From Methanoculleus taiwanensis (GTDB lineage Archaea; Halobacteriota; Methanomicrobia; Methanomicrobiales; Methanoculleaceae): DNA of 64,000 bases. Below are positions 37,410 to 46,191 of this stretch, piece by piece. The stretch covers positions 487,984-551,983 of the forward strand of contig NZ_LHQS01000002.1 of assembly GCF_004102725.1 (NCBI RefSeq), read 5' to 3'. The stretch's first letter is position 1, and every line of letters begins with the position of its first letter. A program made the translations under genes and the position numbers. The notes under the pieces were generated by a model. The model searched no databases and was not told the origin of the DNA. It worked only from the letters and a program-made list of their open reading frames with translations.

Positions 37410-39148
37410 TGGAGTCGAGTCCCGATGTCAGGATGGAGCGGCTGAGCCGGTATCTCTTCAGCGCTCCGTCGTGGTCGAAGTCGGTCGGCATCATCCTCGC
37501 TCTAGGCCTCCTCATCGACGGGGCGGGGCTCCGGACGGGTTCGGAACTCCTCTTCTTCGGCACCCTGGGTTTTACCGTCCCCGCGCTCGTTGCGCTTCTC
37601 GTCACCGGGCCGCTCGTCGAGCTCTCGGGCCGGTTCATGTACCGGAACCGCTCGGCACTTCTTGCGCTCTCGTGCACGGTCTTCGGGGTTATCATCAGCC
37701 TCTCGCCGATCCTCTTCATCGATAGGGATCTCCTTCCCATTCTCTATGCTCTCGCGCTCGGACTCATCTTCGGCCTCCGGCTGCTCGTGCTGGTAGCGGT
37801 CGCGGATTACCGGATCAGCCGGATGCTCCTCCCCGCCGCCCCCCAGAGTTTTGCCGGCGTCGTCATGGGAGCGCACTTCTTCGGCCTTACCTTCGTTCCC
37901 TATGCGCTCGTGCTCCAGGCGCTCTTCGGCCTCGGATTCATCCTCCTGATCTGGATCATCGAGCGGCCGCTCAAGCGTGCATTCCAGATCAGCGGACTTA
38001 ATTTCCTCAATACGTTCATCGCCCACCTGACGGACGGTTCGAAGAGCATGGAGGACTTCTTCCGTGAGATCGGGGACGAAGTCTACGTGCCGGAGGTCTC
38101 GTTCTTCTTCAAGCGATCTGCTGCGAGGGACGTTATCCTCACCGTCCCGAACGTCCACCCGGGTCCTATGGGTGAGATCGGCGGCGGGAACCTGCCCCGG
38201 ATGCTGCACGACGCCTTCGATGAGGAGGTGCTCGTCGCGCACGGCTGCGCCACCCACGACTTCAACCTGGTCTCGGACACCGAGATCGAGAAGATCGTCC
38301 GGGCAGTACAGGGCTCCCGGGAGGGTGTTCGGTATACCGGAATGGCAGGCCGCTCAATCCGGGTCTCCGCAGGCTCGGTTCATCTCCTCTGCCAGCGGTT
38401 CGGGGATTCGCTCCTGATGGTCAGTACACGTTCTCCCGAGAAGACCGAGGACGTCGACTTCTCCATCGGGATGATCATCATGGCCGAGGGGCGGCGCTAC
38501 TTCTCCCATACCGCCTTTGTGGACGCCCATAACTGCATGGCGCAGATGGGTGCCCCCGTCCTCCCGGCGACCCGGACGGCGACCGAGTACCACATTGCGG
38601 CCCGGAAAGGCATCGAAGCGTGCCGGCTCGAACCCCTCGAGACGCTCCGGATCGGTGTTGCCCACGTCCGTGTTCCGTTCACCCGCGAACAGGGGTTCGG
38701 TTCGCTCGGTGTTCAGGCGCTCGTCACCGAGGTCGCCGGGCAGAGGACGGCATACGTCCTGATCGACGGGAACAATATCGCTACGGGCGTGCGGGAAGAA
38801 CTCCTCCGCCCCATCCTTGCACTGGTGGACGATGCCGAGGTGATGACCACCGACACCCATACGGTGAACACGATCACCGGAAAGAATCCGGTGGGGTACG
38901 CCGTGCCGGTTCCGGAGTTCCTGCCGTTCGTGACCCGGGCGGTTACCGAAGCGATAGACGATCTCTCCCCTGCCAGAGCCGGTGCGAGCACGGCCTGCTG
39001 CGAGCGGATCGTGGTCTTCGGATCGCAGAGCGTCTCGCAGCTGGCGAGCACCGTCAACACCATGCTTGCGGTCGTCGGGCCGGTCAGTCTGATCATCCTC
39101 ATTCTGGCGTTCGTCCTCTCGATCGTCGCATACGTCATGCTCCAGTAG
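37409..39148 (+). CDS. DUF2070 family predicted membrane protein
   Basis: A 579-residue protein: about six to seven hydrophobic segments in the first ~230 residues, a soluble middle part and a final transmembrane helix (SLIILILAFVLSIVAYVML). VPNVHPGPMGEIGGGNLPRM and HGCATHDFNLVS are the DUF2070 hallmark and contain conserved His/Asp residues suggestive of metal binding. The ATG at 37409 overlaps an upstream stop and has GGGTGG before it. Function unknown. Confidence 0.88.
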   Translation: MESSPDVRMERLSRYLFSAPSWSKSVGIILALGLLIDGAGLRTGSELLFFGTLGFTVPALVALLVTGPLVELSGRFMYRNRSALLALSCTVFGVIISLSPILFIDRDLLPILYALALGLIFGLRLLVLVAVADYRISRMLLPAAPQSFAGVVMGAHFFGLTFVPYALVLQALFGLGFILLIWIIERPLKRAFQISGLNFLNTFIAHLTDGSKSMEDFFREIGDEVYVPEVSFFFKRSAARDVILTVPNVHPGPMGEIGGGNLPRMLHDAFDEEVLVAHGCATHDFNLVSDTEIEKIVRAVQGSREGVRYTGMAGRSIRVSAGSVHLLCQRFGDSLLMVSTRSPEKTEDVDFSIGMIIMAEGRRYFSHTAFVDAHNCMAQMGAPVLPATRTATEYHIAARKGIEACRLEPLETLRIGVAHVRVPFTREQGFGSLGVQALVTEVAGQRTAYVLIDGNNIATGVREELLRPILALVDDAEVMTTDTHTVNTITGKNPVGYAVPVPEFLPFVTRAVTEAIDDLSPARAGASTACCERIVVFGSQSVSQLASTVNTMLAVVGPVSLIILILAFVLSIVAYVMLQ

Positions 39149-39226
39149 GCGGGTTTTTCCCGCCCCTATCTCCCCGCACCGGATAACCTCAACGCGTCCT
39201 TTATGGGTGCTCACCGCAACAGTGGT

Positions 39227-40420
39227 ATGGGAAGAACTGTGGTGCAGTATCGGTTTGCAGATCGGATGGCTCGCGTGCCGGAATCGTTTCTTGAAGAGCT
39301 CTTCTCGGTCTCGGCAGTTCCCGGGGTCATCTCGTTCGCGGGCGGCCTGCCGTCGTCCGCCACGATCGACGTCGCGGGGATTGCGGATGCCGCCCGCGCC
39401 GTGCTGGAGGAGGAAGGGCGGATTGCCCTGCAGTATACGACGACCGACGGCTACCTCCCGCTCCGGGAGTATATCGCGGAGCGCTATCGCCGGAGGCTCG
39501 GTCTTCCGGCGAAGGCCGAGGAGATCCAGATCGTCAACGGTTCCCAGCAGTGCCTCGATCTCGTGGCCAAGATCTTCCTCTCCCCCGGCGACTCTGTCGG
39601 AATGGAGCGTCCCGGGTACCTCGGCGCGATAGAGGCCTTCTCATTCTATGAGCCGGTCGTCCATGCCGTCCCCCTCGAGGACGACGGGCCCGATCTCGAG
39701 GCCTTCGCCGCGCTCGTGCGGCAGCACCGCCCGAAGTTCTTCTACGGCATCCCGAACTCCCAGAATCCCTCGGGAAGGACGTACTCGCAGGAGAAGCGGC
39801 GTGCCGTCGCCGGGATTCTCGACGGCACGGATACGGTCTTTTACGAGGACGACGCGTTCGGTGATCTCTTCTTCGACGGAAAACCCCACCTGCCGGTGAA
39901 ACGGTACCTCCCCGAGCAGACGATCATCTCGGGCTCGTTCTCGAAGATCGTCGCGCCCGGGATGCGGATAGGGTGGCTGCACGCTCCGGAGCCGATCCTC
40001 AAAGCGTTCAACATTGCCAAGCAGGCGGCGGATCTCCACTCAAACTTCCTCTGCCAGAAGATTCTCTACCGCTACCTTGCGACCCACGACCTCGACGCCC
40101 ATATCCGCGTGGTCGCTGAGCGGTACGGCAGGAACGCACGGCTGATGTGCGACCTCCTCGACGACCTCTTCCCGGCCTCGATGAGCCATACGACCCCCGA
40201 GGGCGGGATGTTTCTGATGGCCTTCCTGCCGGATGGCGTCTCGTCGATGGAGGTCTTCCGCGAAGGCGTCCGGCAGGGCGTTGCGGTGCTCCCCGCCGTC
40301 CCGTTCTGCGTGGGCGGCGGCGGTGAGGATGCCATACGGCTGAACTTCTCGACCGCGGATGAGGAGCAGATTACCGAAGGGATGCACCGGCTTGCCCGGG
40401 TGATCCGCGGGCTTTTGTAG
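39227..40420 (+). CDS. PLP-dependent aminotransferase, class I/II, LysN-like
   Basis: A 397-residue fold-type I aminotransferase. The pyridoxal lysine lies in SGSFSKIVAPGMRIGW, with NSQNPSG before it and ISFAGGLPS near the N-terminus, a pattern shared by 2-aminoadipate (LysN) and MocR-associated aminotransferases. The substrate is therefore uncertain. TTTATGG at about 39200 lies about 25 nt before the ATG at 39227, supporting that start over 39203. Confidence 0.88.
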   Translation: MGRTVVQYRFADRMARVPESFLEELFSVSAVPGVISFAGGLPSSATIDVAGIADAARAVLEEEGRIALQYTTTDGYLPLREYIAERYRRRLGLPAKAEEIQIVNGSQQCLDLVAKIFLSPGDSVGMERPGYLGAIEAFSFYEPVVHAVPLEDDGPDLEAFAALVRQHRPKFFYGIPNSQNPSGRTYSQEKRRAVAGILDGTDTVFYEDDAFGDLFFDGKPHLPVKRYLPEQTIISGSFSKIVAPGMRIGWLHAPEPILKAFNIAKQAADLHSNFLCQKILYRYLATHDLDAHIRVVAERYGRNARLMCDLLDDLFPASMSHTTPEGGMFLMAFLPDGVSSMEVFREGVRQGVAVLPAVPFCVGGGGEDAIRLNFSTADEEQITEGMHRLARVIRGLL

Positions 40421-40486
40421 GTGGCAGGACCTTCAAGGATCCGCTCTTTCAGGGCGTGCCTGCCCTCGTGGGGAGGGGCGGGACGA

Positions 40487-41346
40487 TCACTCTTCCGTGG
40501 ACAGGGACAGCCGCGTACTCAACCACGCCAGACGATCGTCCCGGGCTTCGTCGCTTAAGTAGTGGCCTGCATCGTACCACTGGATCGTTCTCGGTTCACT
40601 CGCGTTTTCAAAGAACTCCAGTGACATTTCCCGCGTAAAAAAGTCGTCTCGAAGACCGAACTGAAAGAAGAGCGCTGACGGCGCTGCGTGTCCGACGGCG
40701 CCCTCCGGGTCGATGGGCGCCAGCGTCCGACGATATCTCTCGAGCGCCTCTCCTGTGAGAGGCGGCATATTCAGAACGGCGACGTCCGTAAAGCTCCCCG
40801 TGCCCGCCATCAGGACGTAGGCTTTCACCCGACTCTCCACCCCGGAGAGTACCCCGCCGATAAGAGCCCCGAAGCTGTGACCAACGTATCCGATCCTCTC
40901 CGGGTCTATGTCCGGTCGCGCCGTAAGGAGATCAATCCCGCGGCGGAGCCCGACAACGGTCAGGATATGCTCCCGCACGGCATGCTCCGGATCTGCAAGC
41001 GACCTTCCCCATGCTTCCACCGCTTTCTCCGTCCAGGGGGCATCGATGAGAAGGGAGACCGCTCCCTGCCGGGCGAGCATCACCGTCTCGTCGAGAAAGG
41101 TATCCCTGCTTCCTGGCCCGGGGTGGACGTACATGATGCCTGCGAAAGGGCCTGCTCCGGCGGCGCCACCAGATATGCAGTGACTTTTCTTTCCGGGGTG
41201 ACGGTGTAGCGCACGTCGTGGATGGTGATTCTGTCTTTCCGCTCTATGAGGGTCTCTTCGAGATCGAGAGAAGTCCTGGGATCATAATCAAATGGCGTTC
41301 GCATCCGGTCGGACGATCTTTCCGGGAATGTTCCGTCGGATTTCAT
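40487..41346 (-). pseudogene. Alpha/beta hydrolase (dienelactone-hydrolase-like), frameshifted
   Basis: Two frames together form one hydrolase. The N-terminal part runs from the ATG at 41346 (AGGTG 6 nt upstream) to VTAYLVAPPEQ. Near 41148-41152, at a short G/C run, the frame changes by one base; the second frame continues FAGIMYVHPGPGSRDTF and runs to the stop at 40487. The nucleophile elbow GHSFGA (serine near the middle) and a late DAGH histidine are intact. Either one base has been lost in the genome or the reference has an indel error. An isolated internal start at 41134 would give a 215-residue fragment lacking the first strands. Confidence 0.8.
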
Positions 41347-41563
41347 GCCGTTCACCTATCTGTTGCGGTGTTGTCGCCGTGCTCTCGCACCGCGCAAATC
41401 TCCCTGGGCTCCCGCAGGTATAAGTAATGAGTAGAATCGGCATCTCTGTTATGCGTTGCTCATCGGTACTGCAACGCGAAATCCCATGCACGTATCCAAA
41501 GCCTCACTGAATATCGTATGGTTCAGGCTTCCTGATTCAGTCTTCGCCGCCGACCTACCCGGG

Positions 41564-41652
41564 CGTCGGACTTAATACATCCAATCGACAATAGATATAG
41601 GATCTTTTCGAGCGAGGGTAGCCAAGCCCGGCCAAAGGCGGTGGACTTAAGA
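41564..41652 (+). repeat. Upstream copy of a tRNA-Leu leader plus 5' tRNA half
   Basis: This ~89-bp stretch is about 90% identical to 41708-41795. It contains the leader (CGGACTTAATACATCC and the GATATAGGATCTTTT box) and then tRNA-Leu sequence from 41612. The D-stem is GCC/GGC, fully paired, and the copy stops at 41652 immediately after the anticodon loop, with no 3' half following. It looks like a tRNA-Leu gene broken at the anticodon loop. Confidence 0.75.
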
Positions 41653-41707
41653 ATTAATACTAAAAAAGGTTACTGGATCTCGCCTTTCTACCGAAGCCGT
41701 TACCGAG

Positions 41708-41795
41708 CGTCGGACTTAATACATCCAATTGATAATAGATATAGGATCTTTTGAGCGAGGGTAGGTAAGCCCGGCCAAAACCGGCGGACTTAAGA
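41708..41795 (+). repeat. Downstream copy of the leader plus 5' tRNA half
   Basis: Second copy of the repeat at 41564-41652, here continuing into a complete tRNA-Leu gene (41755-41839). The D-stem differs between copies by compensating changes (GCC/GGC against GGT/ACC), so the two tRNAs were distinct functional genes or have diverged under selection. Confidence 0.7.
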
Positions 41796-41839
41796 TCCGT
41801 TCTCGCAGGAGTCCGTGGGTTCGAATCCCACCCCTCGCA
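41755..41839 (+). tRNA. tRNA-Leu (anticodon TAA)
   Basis: An 85-nt class II tRNA. The acceptor stem GCGAGGG pairs with CCCTCGC and A follows as discriminator; CCA is not encoded. The D-stem is GGT/ACC, and the anticodon arm GCGGA-CTTAAGA-TCCGT gives anticodon TAA. A long variable arm follows, then the T-arm GTGGGTTCGAATCCCAC. A TATA-like GATATAGGATC box lies about 20-30 nt upstream. It marks the left edge of the accessory region. Confidence 0.95.
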
Positions 41840-41948
41840 TCGCGTATTTGGGTTATAGCGAGCTAAAAAATTTGACACTCTGCAATTCTGCGATTTCTGT
41901 CTTGTAACCTTGCGGCGCGCTTCAAAAAGAAAAACCGAATGTCTGCTG

Positions 41949-43874
41949 TTAATACTGCGCGATCTCAGGATAACTTTGATCTATCAAATCAAACATGCCT
42001 TGGACAACAGTAAAGGCCGGTGCATCATCCGGATAGAAGAACTGCAGCCTTAACCATGTACCGTCTTTAGTCTTTTGTTCCCAAAAGGTTGAATCTGGCA
42101 ATCGTTCAAATGGTTTTTGTTTCAAATCCCTGATCATTGTTTCAAATTGTGGAGCCCGTGCTTTATTGACAGCAAGCTCAACGCTGAACTTCTTCTCTTG
42201 AGGGAAATGGCAGAAATAATACATTACACCGGGGGGCATCTCCTTGATTTTCACGACATAATTTTCTTTGCTGCTCGTACCACCTTTTCGGAACAAAGGT
42301 CCTGCCATTTCCCTGTATGTTTCAATGAGGTTCTCGAATTCGGGGTGATACTGCTTTTGGGCTTTAGCAGGGATCCTTTTTTCAGGTTCCTCAGGTTTGG
42401 TTTTTCCCGGCAGGTTTTCCGCTATTGTGGCAGTACTTTGGTGTGTACCCTCTACGTGTACAACAAAATCGATGCTGGGGCCGCGTCGGGTATATTTCCG
42501 CACATCTGCTAATGACGAACGACATTTCTCCCCATAATAGTAGTACAAGCCAGAACTGATGTACGTGACTTCTGGTGGACATCGGGAAGCAAGTTCATTC
42601 CATTCAGTATACCATGAGCGGTACCTGTCCGTGGTATGGGGATGCTGGAGAATAATTACCGGTTTTTCTTGTGTGATGAGTTGATCGATCTCTTGGTGTA
42701 CAGTTTTTCGCCAGGTACTTCCCGGCACAGTATTAGCAGCCGCTCTCCCGCGGTTGCTGAACATTTTTAGATCATGGCACCCAAGAACCATTACCTTCCC
42801 AATTGGGATTTGAATGAAGTGAGAAGAAAGATCTGATACTCGAATCAGCCGGTTCTGTTGTGGGGAATCCGGATAGGATTTTCCCGTCCAGAAATACTGA
42901 TTGGTTTTCAGATCAACCACAGCTACAAATTCAACTTGGTATCCGTTACTTTTCGTTTCATCCGCAGAGTCAATTCCGATAGTGAGATAATCCGCATGAC
43001 GTGCAAGGTCTGACCGCAGCTTTTCATCGAGGAGCCGGTCACAGTACTCTTGGGCAGTATTACGGAGCAGGGTAAGGGTTTCTTCAGGAGGATGCAGGTT
43101 ATCGCTGGGTGCGGGAAAGTGTTCCGGCCAAGGAAACCGAAGAAATGCTCCTGGTGTTACGAAAAACGCAACGCGATCTTGAGTAGGCCACTGCTGTATG
43201 ATGTCTTCCATGAGAGCCTTTGCGCGGGTAATATTTCCTTCCCAAGGGCCAGCAATGATGACTCTTCCGAACTTCGGATTTGGATCAGCAATAGCCTCAA
43301 TATCTGTGTTCCTTTGACGCTCTGAGATAATATTTTTCATTTTCTCCCTGTCCTCATCTTTGCTCGGATCCATTCGGCACCACTCCCTTTCTTTCGCGTA
43401 TAACCTCACCGTCGGCAAGAACCCCTTGATCTCCGGAAGGAAATCCCGAAGTGTGTCATACCAGGCCCGTTGCTCATCGCGGAATGGCGGTTCATCGTCA
43501 TGCGCATGGATTTCATCGCAATGCTTCACCCAGGCTTCCCGCGAAAACCCGGTTTTAAGATCGGAAGGATAGTAGGAAAGGGCAATCTTCCGTGGTTCGG
43601 TGAAATGCTGGGACTCGTCAAATTCGACGATAAAACCGGGCTCCGGCACGAAATAATCCGCTTCAATATTCCGGGCCCTGACAAACTCCGTGGAGCCCCG
43701 GCAATTCTGAAGAGCGGAGTAAATCGTTGACAACTGACCATAAATTCGTTGCCCATGATAATCCTCTGGCAACGTGCCGATCTTGATCCGGTAGTTGCGG
43801 CGAACTTCCCCGTATATCTCTCGGAGCAATCTCTCTACTGTATCCTTGCACACGGAACACCGCTCGTTATGCAT
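41949..43874 (-). CDS. Large protein with N-terminal PD-(D/E)xK-like nuclease segment, candidate defence effector
   Basis: A 641-residue protein of no named family I can identify. Residues about 70-95 (ADYFVPEPGFIVEFDESQHF; D73, E84, D86, H90) resemble the core of PD-(D/E)xK/DUF559-type nucleases. A CxxC is at C6/C9. The middle part contains YLTIGIDSADETKSNGYQVE and a Rossmann-like IPIGKVMVLGCHDLKMF. The last ~120 residues (YFCHFPQEKKFSVELAVNKA; final FFYPDD) recall DUF4268-type C-terminal domains. It is the third gene of a minus-strand operon, overlapping the second by 8 bp, with GGAGG before its ATG. Nuclease activity is inference. Confidence 0.65.
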   Translation of the reverse strand: MHNERCSVCKDTVERLLREIYGEVRRNYRIKIGTLPEDYHGQRIYGQLSTIYSALQNCRGSTEFVRARNIEADYFVPEPGFIVEFDESQHFTEPRKIALSYYPSDLKTGFSREAWVKHCDEIHAHDDEPPFRDEQRAWYDTLRDFLPEIKGFLPTVRLYAKEREWCRMDPSKDEDREKMKNIISERQRNTDIEAIADPNPKFGRVIIAGPWEGNITRAKALMEDIIQQWPTQDRVAFFVTPGAFLRFPWPEHFPAPSDNLHPPEETLTLLRNTAQEYCDRLLDEKLRSDLARHADYLTIGIDSADETKSNGYQVEFVAVVDLKTNQYFWTGKSYPDSPQQNRLIRVSDLSSHFIQIPIGKVMVLGCHDLKMFSNRGRAAANTVPGSTWRKTVHQEIDQLITQEKPVIILQHPHTTDRYRSWYTEWNELASRCPPEVTYISSGLYYYYGEKCRSSLADVRKYTRRGPSIDFVVHVEGTHQSTATIAENLPGKTKPEEPEKRIPAKAQKQYHPEFENLIETYREMAGPLFRKGGTSSKENYVVKIKEMPPGVMYYFCHFPQEKKFSVELAVNKARAPQFETMIRDLKQKPFERLPDSTFWEQKTKDGTWLRLQFFYPDDAPAFTVVQGMFDLIDQSYPEIAQY

Positions 43875-44286
43875 CCTCTTCCTCCGCGATCAACTTTTCC
43901 ATCTCTTCACGCCCTGCAATCTTCTTCAGCTCGATTGGTTTCCTACCCCTGAACATTACAAAGCCCTCATAGACCAGGACCGCAGCGATCGCCGATGCGT
44001 GGCGGGGGCTGAACGATGGAAATGTTTCCCGGATAAATGAACCAAGGCCGGCAGGGTCCGGGTCGGTCATACTGGCACCGAGCAGGTACCAGCAGCCTCG
44101 CTCGATGAAGAATGTATCAAGGATTGTCCGGATCATCTCATTCGACAGTTCAAACTTGAGATCACCCCACAGGACCAGCCGGAACGGCGGATCCAGATGG
44201 ATCGTTATTGTCTGGCCTCTCCCACTCAATGGCTGTGTGGTGTAACAATTTGGCTGAATAGCCTGTTCACAGATCTTACTGGCCAT
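43867..44286 (-). CDS. Hypothetical protein, middle gene of nuclease operon
   Basis: A 139-residue protein starting at the ATG at 44286, which has GGAGG 6 nt upstream and overlaps the preceding gene by 11 bp. Visible features are a beta-rich front half (QTITIHLDPPFRLVLWGDLKF) and an acidic C-terminus. No family is recognised. Its tight coupling to the OB-like and nuclease-like genes implies a shared function. Confidence 0.6.
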   Translation of the reverse strand: MASKICEQAIQPNCYTTQPLSGRGQTITIHLDPPFRLVLWGDLKFELSNEMIRTILDTFFIERGCWYLLGASMTDPDPAGLGSFIRETFPSFSPRHASAIAAVLVYEGFVMFRGRKPIELKKIAGREEMEKLIAEEEDA

Positions 44287-44773
44287 GCGATTCCTCCGTA
44301 TCGAAGACCTCACCGAACCAGGAATACGATTGCGGGACGCTTAGCATAATCGATTTGTGATTCATTTTTCCTCCCACCAAATGCATGGTTTTGTATCCAG
44401 ACTGCCCGGAAATTTTCACGACATTCCTCGGAAACGTGAGCCGGTAATCGAGGCTGGATTTTCGTGCGAGCCGATCTTCGATCCGCTGGCCGAAATAGCC
44501 CTTGAAGTATGACCGCACCCCGGCCGTGAACTGAACAACGTCGCCCCGGGCAAATTCCCCGATTGCGTCGAATCCGGCCGTGTAGTTGATCCAGATGTGA
44601 TCGGCAAGCGCCCTTCCCTTTACGGTTTTCAGGTTCCGCAGCAGGATGCTCCGGCCGACAATTCCCCTGGATCGATAGATCCCGTACCTCTCGAAGGTCG
44701 CGACAAACCGCGACTTTTGCCCTTCCAACGGTTGCAGTTCTGTCCTCATTGTGCCCACCCCCGGGCTGATCAT
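44276..44773 (-). CDS. Hypothetical protein with OB-fold-like pattern, first gene of nuclease operon
   Basis: A 165-residue protein (157 if the ATG at 44749, which has GGGTGG 5 nt upstream, is used). The segment FARGDVVQFTAGVRSYFKGYFG and the earlier GRSILLRNLKTV show the alternating strands and basic residues typical of OB-fold nucleic-acid binders; this is a fold guess. The TATA element TATATAAAAA at about 44793-44802 is shared in the 60-bp gap with the divergent CARF-like gene. Confidence 0.6.
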   Translation of the reverse strand: MISPGVGTMRTELQPLEGQKSRFVATFERYGIYRSRGIVGRSILLRNLKTVKGRALADHIWINYTAGFDAIGEFARGDVVQFTAGVRSYFKGYFGQRIEDRLARKSSLDYRLTFPRNVVKISGQSGYKTMHLVGGKMNHKSIMLSVPQSYSWFGEVFDTEESHGQ

Positions 44774-44833
44774 CTATCTTTCAGGAAAAACGATAAGTAG
44801 TTTTTATATAGCATCGTTAGCAATCTTAGCATC

Positions 44834-45637
44834 ATGGGGCAGAATACCGGATTGGAAAAGATCGTTCATATCATTCCGCTCGGCCATGAGATTGATCGTG
44901 CTGTAGTCCCGTTTCAGGAGCAAACTCCTTACCGGGTCTACCTCCTCACCGTGACTAAGAATCCTGATCTCGACCAAAACATGATAGCACGACAGCAGTA
45001 TTTTGTCGAACAAGTGAAGGCCCGGCTGGACAAAACTACCGAAGTGATCACGATCAATACCAATATGTTCGAGCTCCAGGACGTGATCAAGACCCTCTCC
45101 GGCATCATCAGGAAAGAGAAGGAGCAGGGAAACCGCGTTTCGGTGAATATGTCTGCGTGCGGCCGGCTAACGTCGGTAGGTGCAATGGTGGCCGCAATGG
45201 GGCATGACGTTAACCTCTACTATGTCATGGCACAGGATTATGCCAAGACCGAAGAAGAGATCAACCTTCACGGGCTCAGTATCTGCCCGACGCTGGACGT
45301 AAAGAGAATTGTAAATTTTGCTTTTGTCCAGCCCGATGAAGTTGGTAAGCAGATCCTCGCTTTCCTCTACAGGAAAGGCAAACCCATGAGAACCATCGAT
45401 ATCTTTGAGGTTCTTCGGGACCAGGACGTACAAGGGTTCGACGTGTTATTCTATGAAGTTGAGGAGAAAAAGAAACGCGGTGTCCAGAGCAGGCAACTGA
45501 TGAAGCTCGACAAAACAATTCTTACCAAACTGGCACGGGACAAACTGATTACGCGGGAAAAGCGGGGGCGGAACGTCTTTGTTACACTTACGGAGTCTGG
45601 CAAGTATATGGCGTGTCTGAGCGGATTGCTGGAATAG
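44834..45637 (+). CDS. CARF-like / winged-helix transcriptional regulator (HFX_2341/DUF6293 type)
   Basis: A 267-residue protein. The first ~150 residues have a Rossmann/CARF layout: VHIIPLGHEIDRAVVPF, then YRVYLLTVTKN, and VNMSACGRLTSVGAMVAAM at the position of the CARF nucleotide loop. The last ~80 residues form a winged helix-turn-helix (LDKTILTKLARDKLITREKR). This matches the haloarchaeal HFX_2341-type regulators as I know them. CARF domains sense cyclic oligonucleotides in many defence systems, but no CRISPR genes are in the window. It is divergent from the nuclease operon across 60 bp, so it probably regulates that operon. Confidence 0.75.
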   Translation: MGQNTGLEKIVHIIPLGHEIDRAVVPFQEQTPYRVYLLTVTKNPDLDQNMIARQQYFVEQVKARLDKTTEVITINTNMFELQDVIKTLSGIIRKEKEQGNRVSVNMSACGRLTSVGAMVAAMGHDVNLYYVMAQDYAKTEEEINLHGLSICPTLDVKRIVNFAFVQPDEVGKQILAFLYRKGKPMRTIDIFEVLRDQDVQGFDVLFYEVEEKKKRGVQSRQLMKLDKTILTKLARDKLITREKRGRNVFVTLTESGKYMACLSGLLE

Positions 45638-45668
45638 GTAATGTGTTGCAGAGCTCATCCCAAAACCT

Positions 45669-46006
45669 TCAGACCATCATAGCACATGCCAAGTGGATCA
45701 ACCCAAGAAATGGGTGCTCATAGCGTTCAAACCGGGGAGTAATCTTCTTGAACGCCTCTATCCAGCTGAAGAATCGTTCAATGGCGCTGCGCTTCTTGTA
45801 GAGTTCCGGATCGAACCAGCATGGCCTTCCTCGCTTCGGGTGTGTTCGGGATCTCCGGTTGACCGGGATATTGCCCTTGATCCCTCGTTTCCGATTGTAT
45901 TGGTGGATCTCCCGGGAATCGTAGGCTGGACATGTGCGGTTTCGTCGGGGGGGAGATATTTCCGAATGATCTCCCAGAGTTCGTCGTCGATTTCATGGAA
46001 GGCCAT
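45669..46006 (-). pseudogene. IS5-family transposase remnant with internal deletion
   Basis: The start (MAFHEIDDELWEIIRKYLPP) is the N-terminus of IS5-like transposases. After a seven-C run and a frame change the reading jumps to the catalytic C-terminal part: AYDSREIHQYNRKRGIKGN, PKRGRPCWFDPELYKKRSAI, ERFFSWIEAFKKITPRFERY and a final HLACAMMV followed by a stop at 45669. The central ~100 codons, including at least one catalytic aspartate, are missing, so the element is dead. Clear terminal inverted repeats were not found. Confidence 0.8.
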
Positions 46007-46191
46007 GATCCTGAATATTATCTAAAGTGATTTATAAATGTGGGCCGACCTCTGATGTACTATCTACTATTTTCCCATAGAATACGCAGTGTTCCGGTCA
46101 ATAATAACTGTTCGATTTGGATTTTTTATAATATAGTTATCGATTTTTGGTATCGGGCAATCTTAATTAATTGCAGAATAAAGCTCATGCT

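Noticed and set aside
41564-41840. Split or intron-containing tRNA-Leu using the upstream 5' half
   Set aside because: The upstream half stops at a canonical intron position, but the only 3' half nearby pairs properly with the downstream copy (GCGGA/TCCGT) and poorly with the upstream GTGGA.
41660-41878. Minus-strand open frame whose translation contains GWDSNPRTPARTDLKSAGF
   Set aside because: It is the antisense of the tRNA-Leu gene; this translated string is a well-known artefact of tRNA loci.
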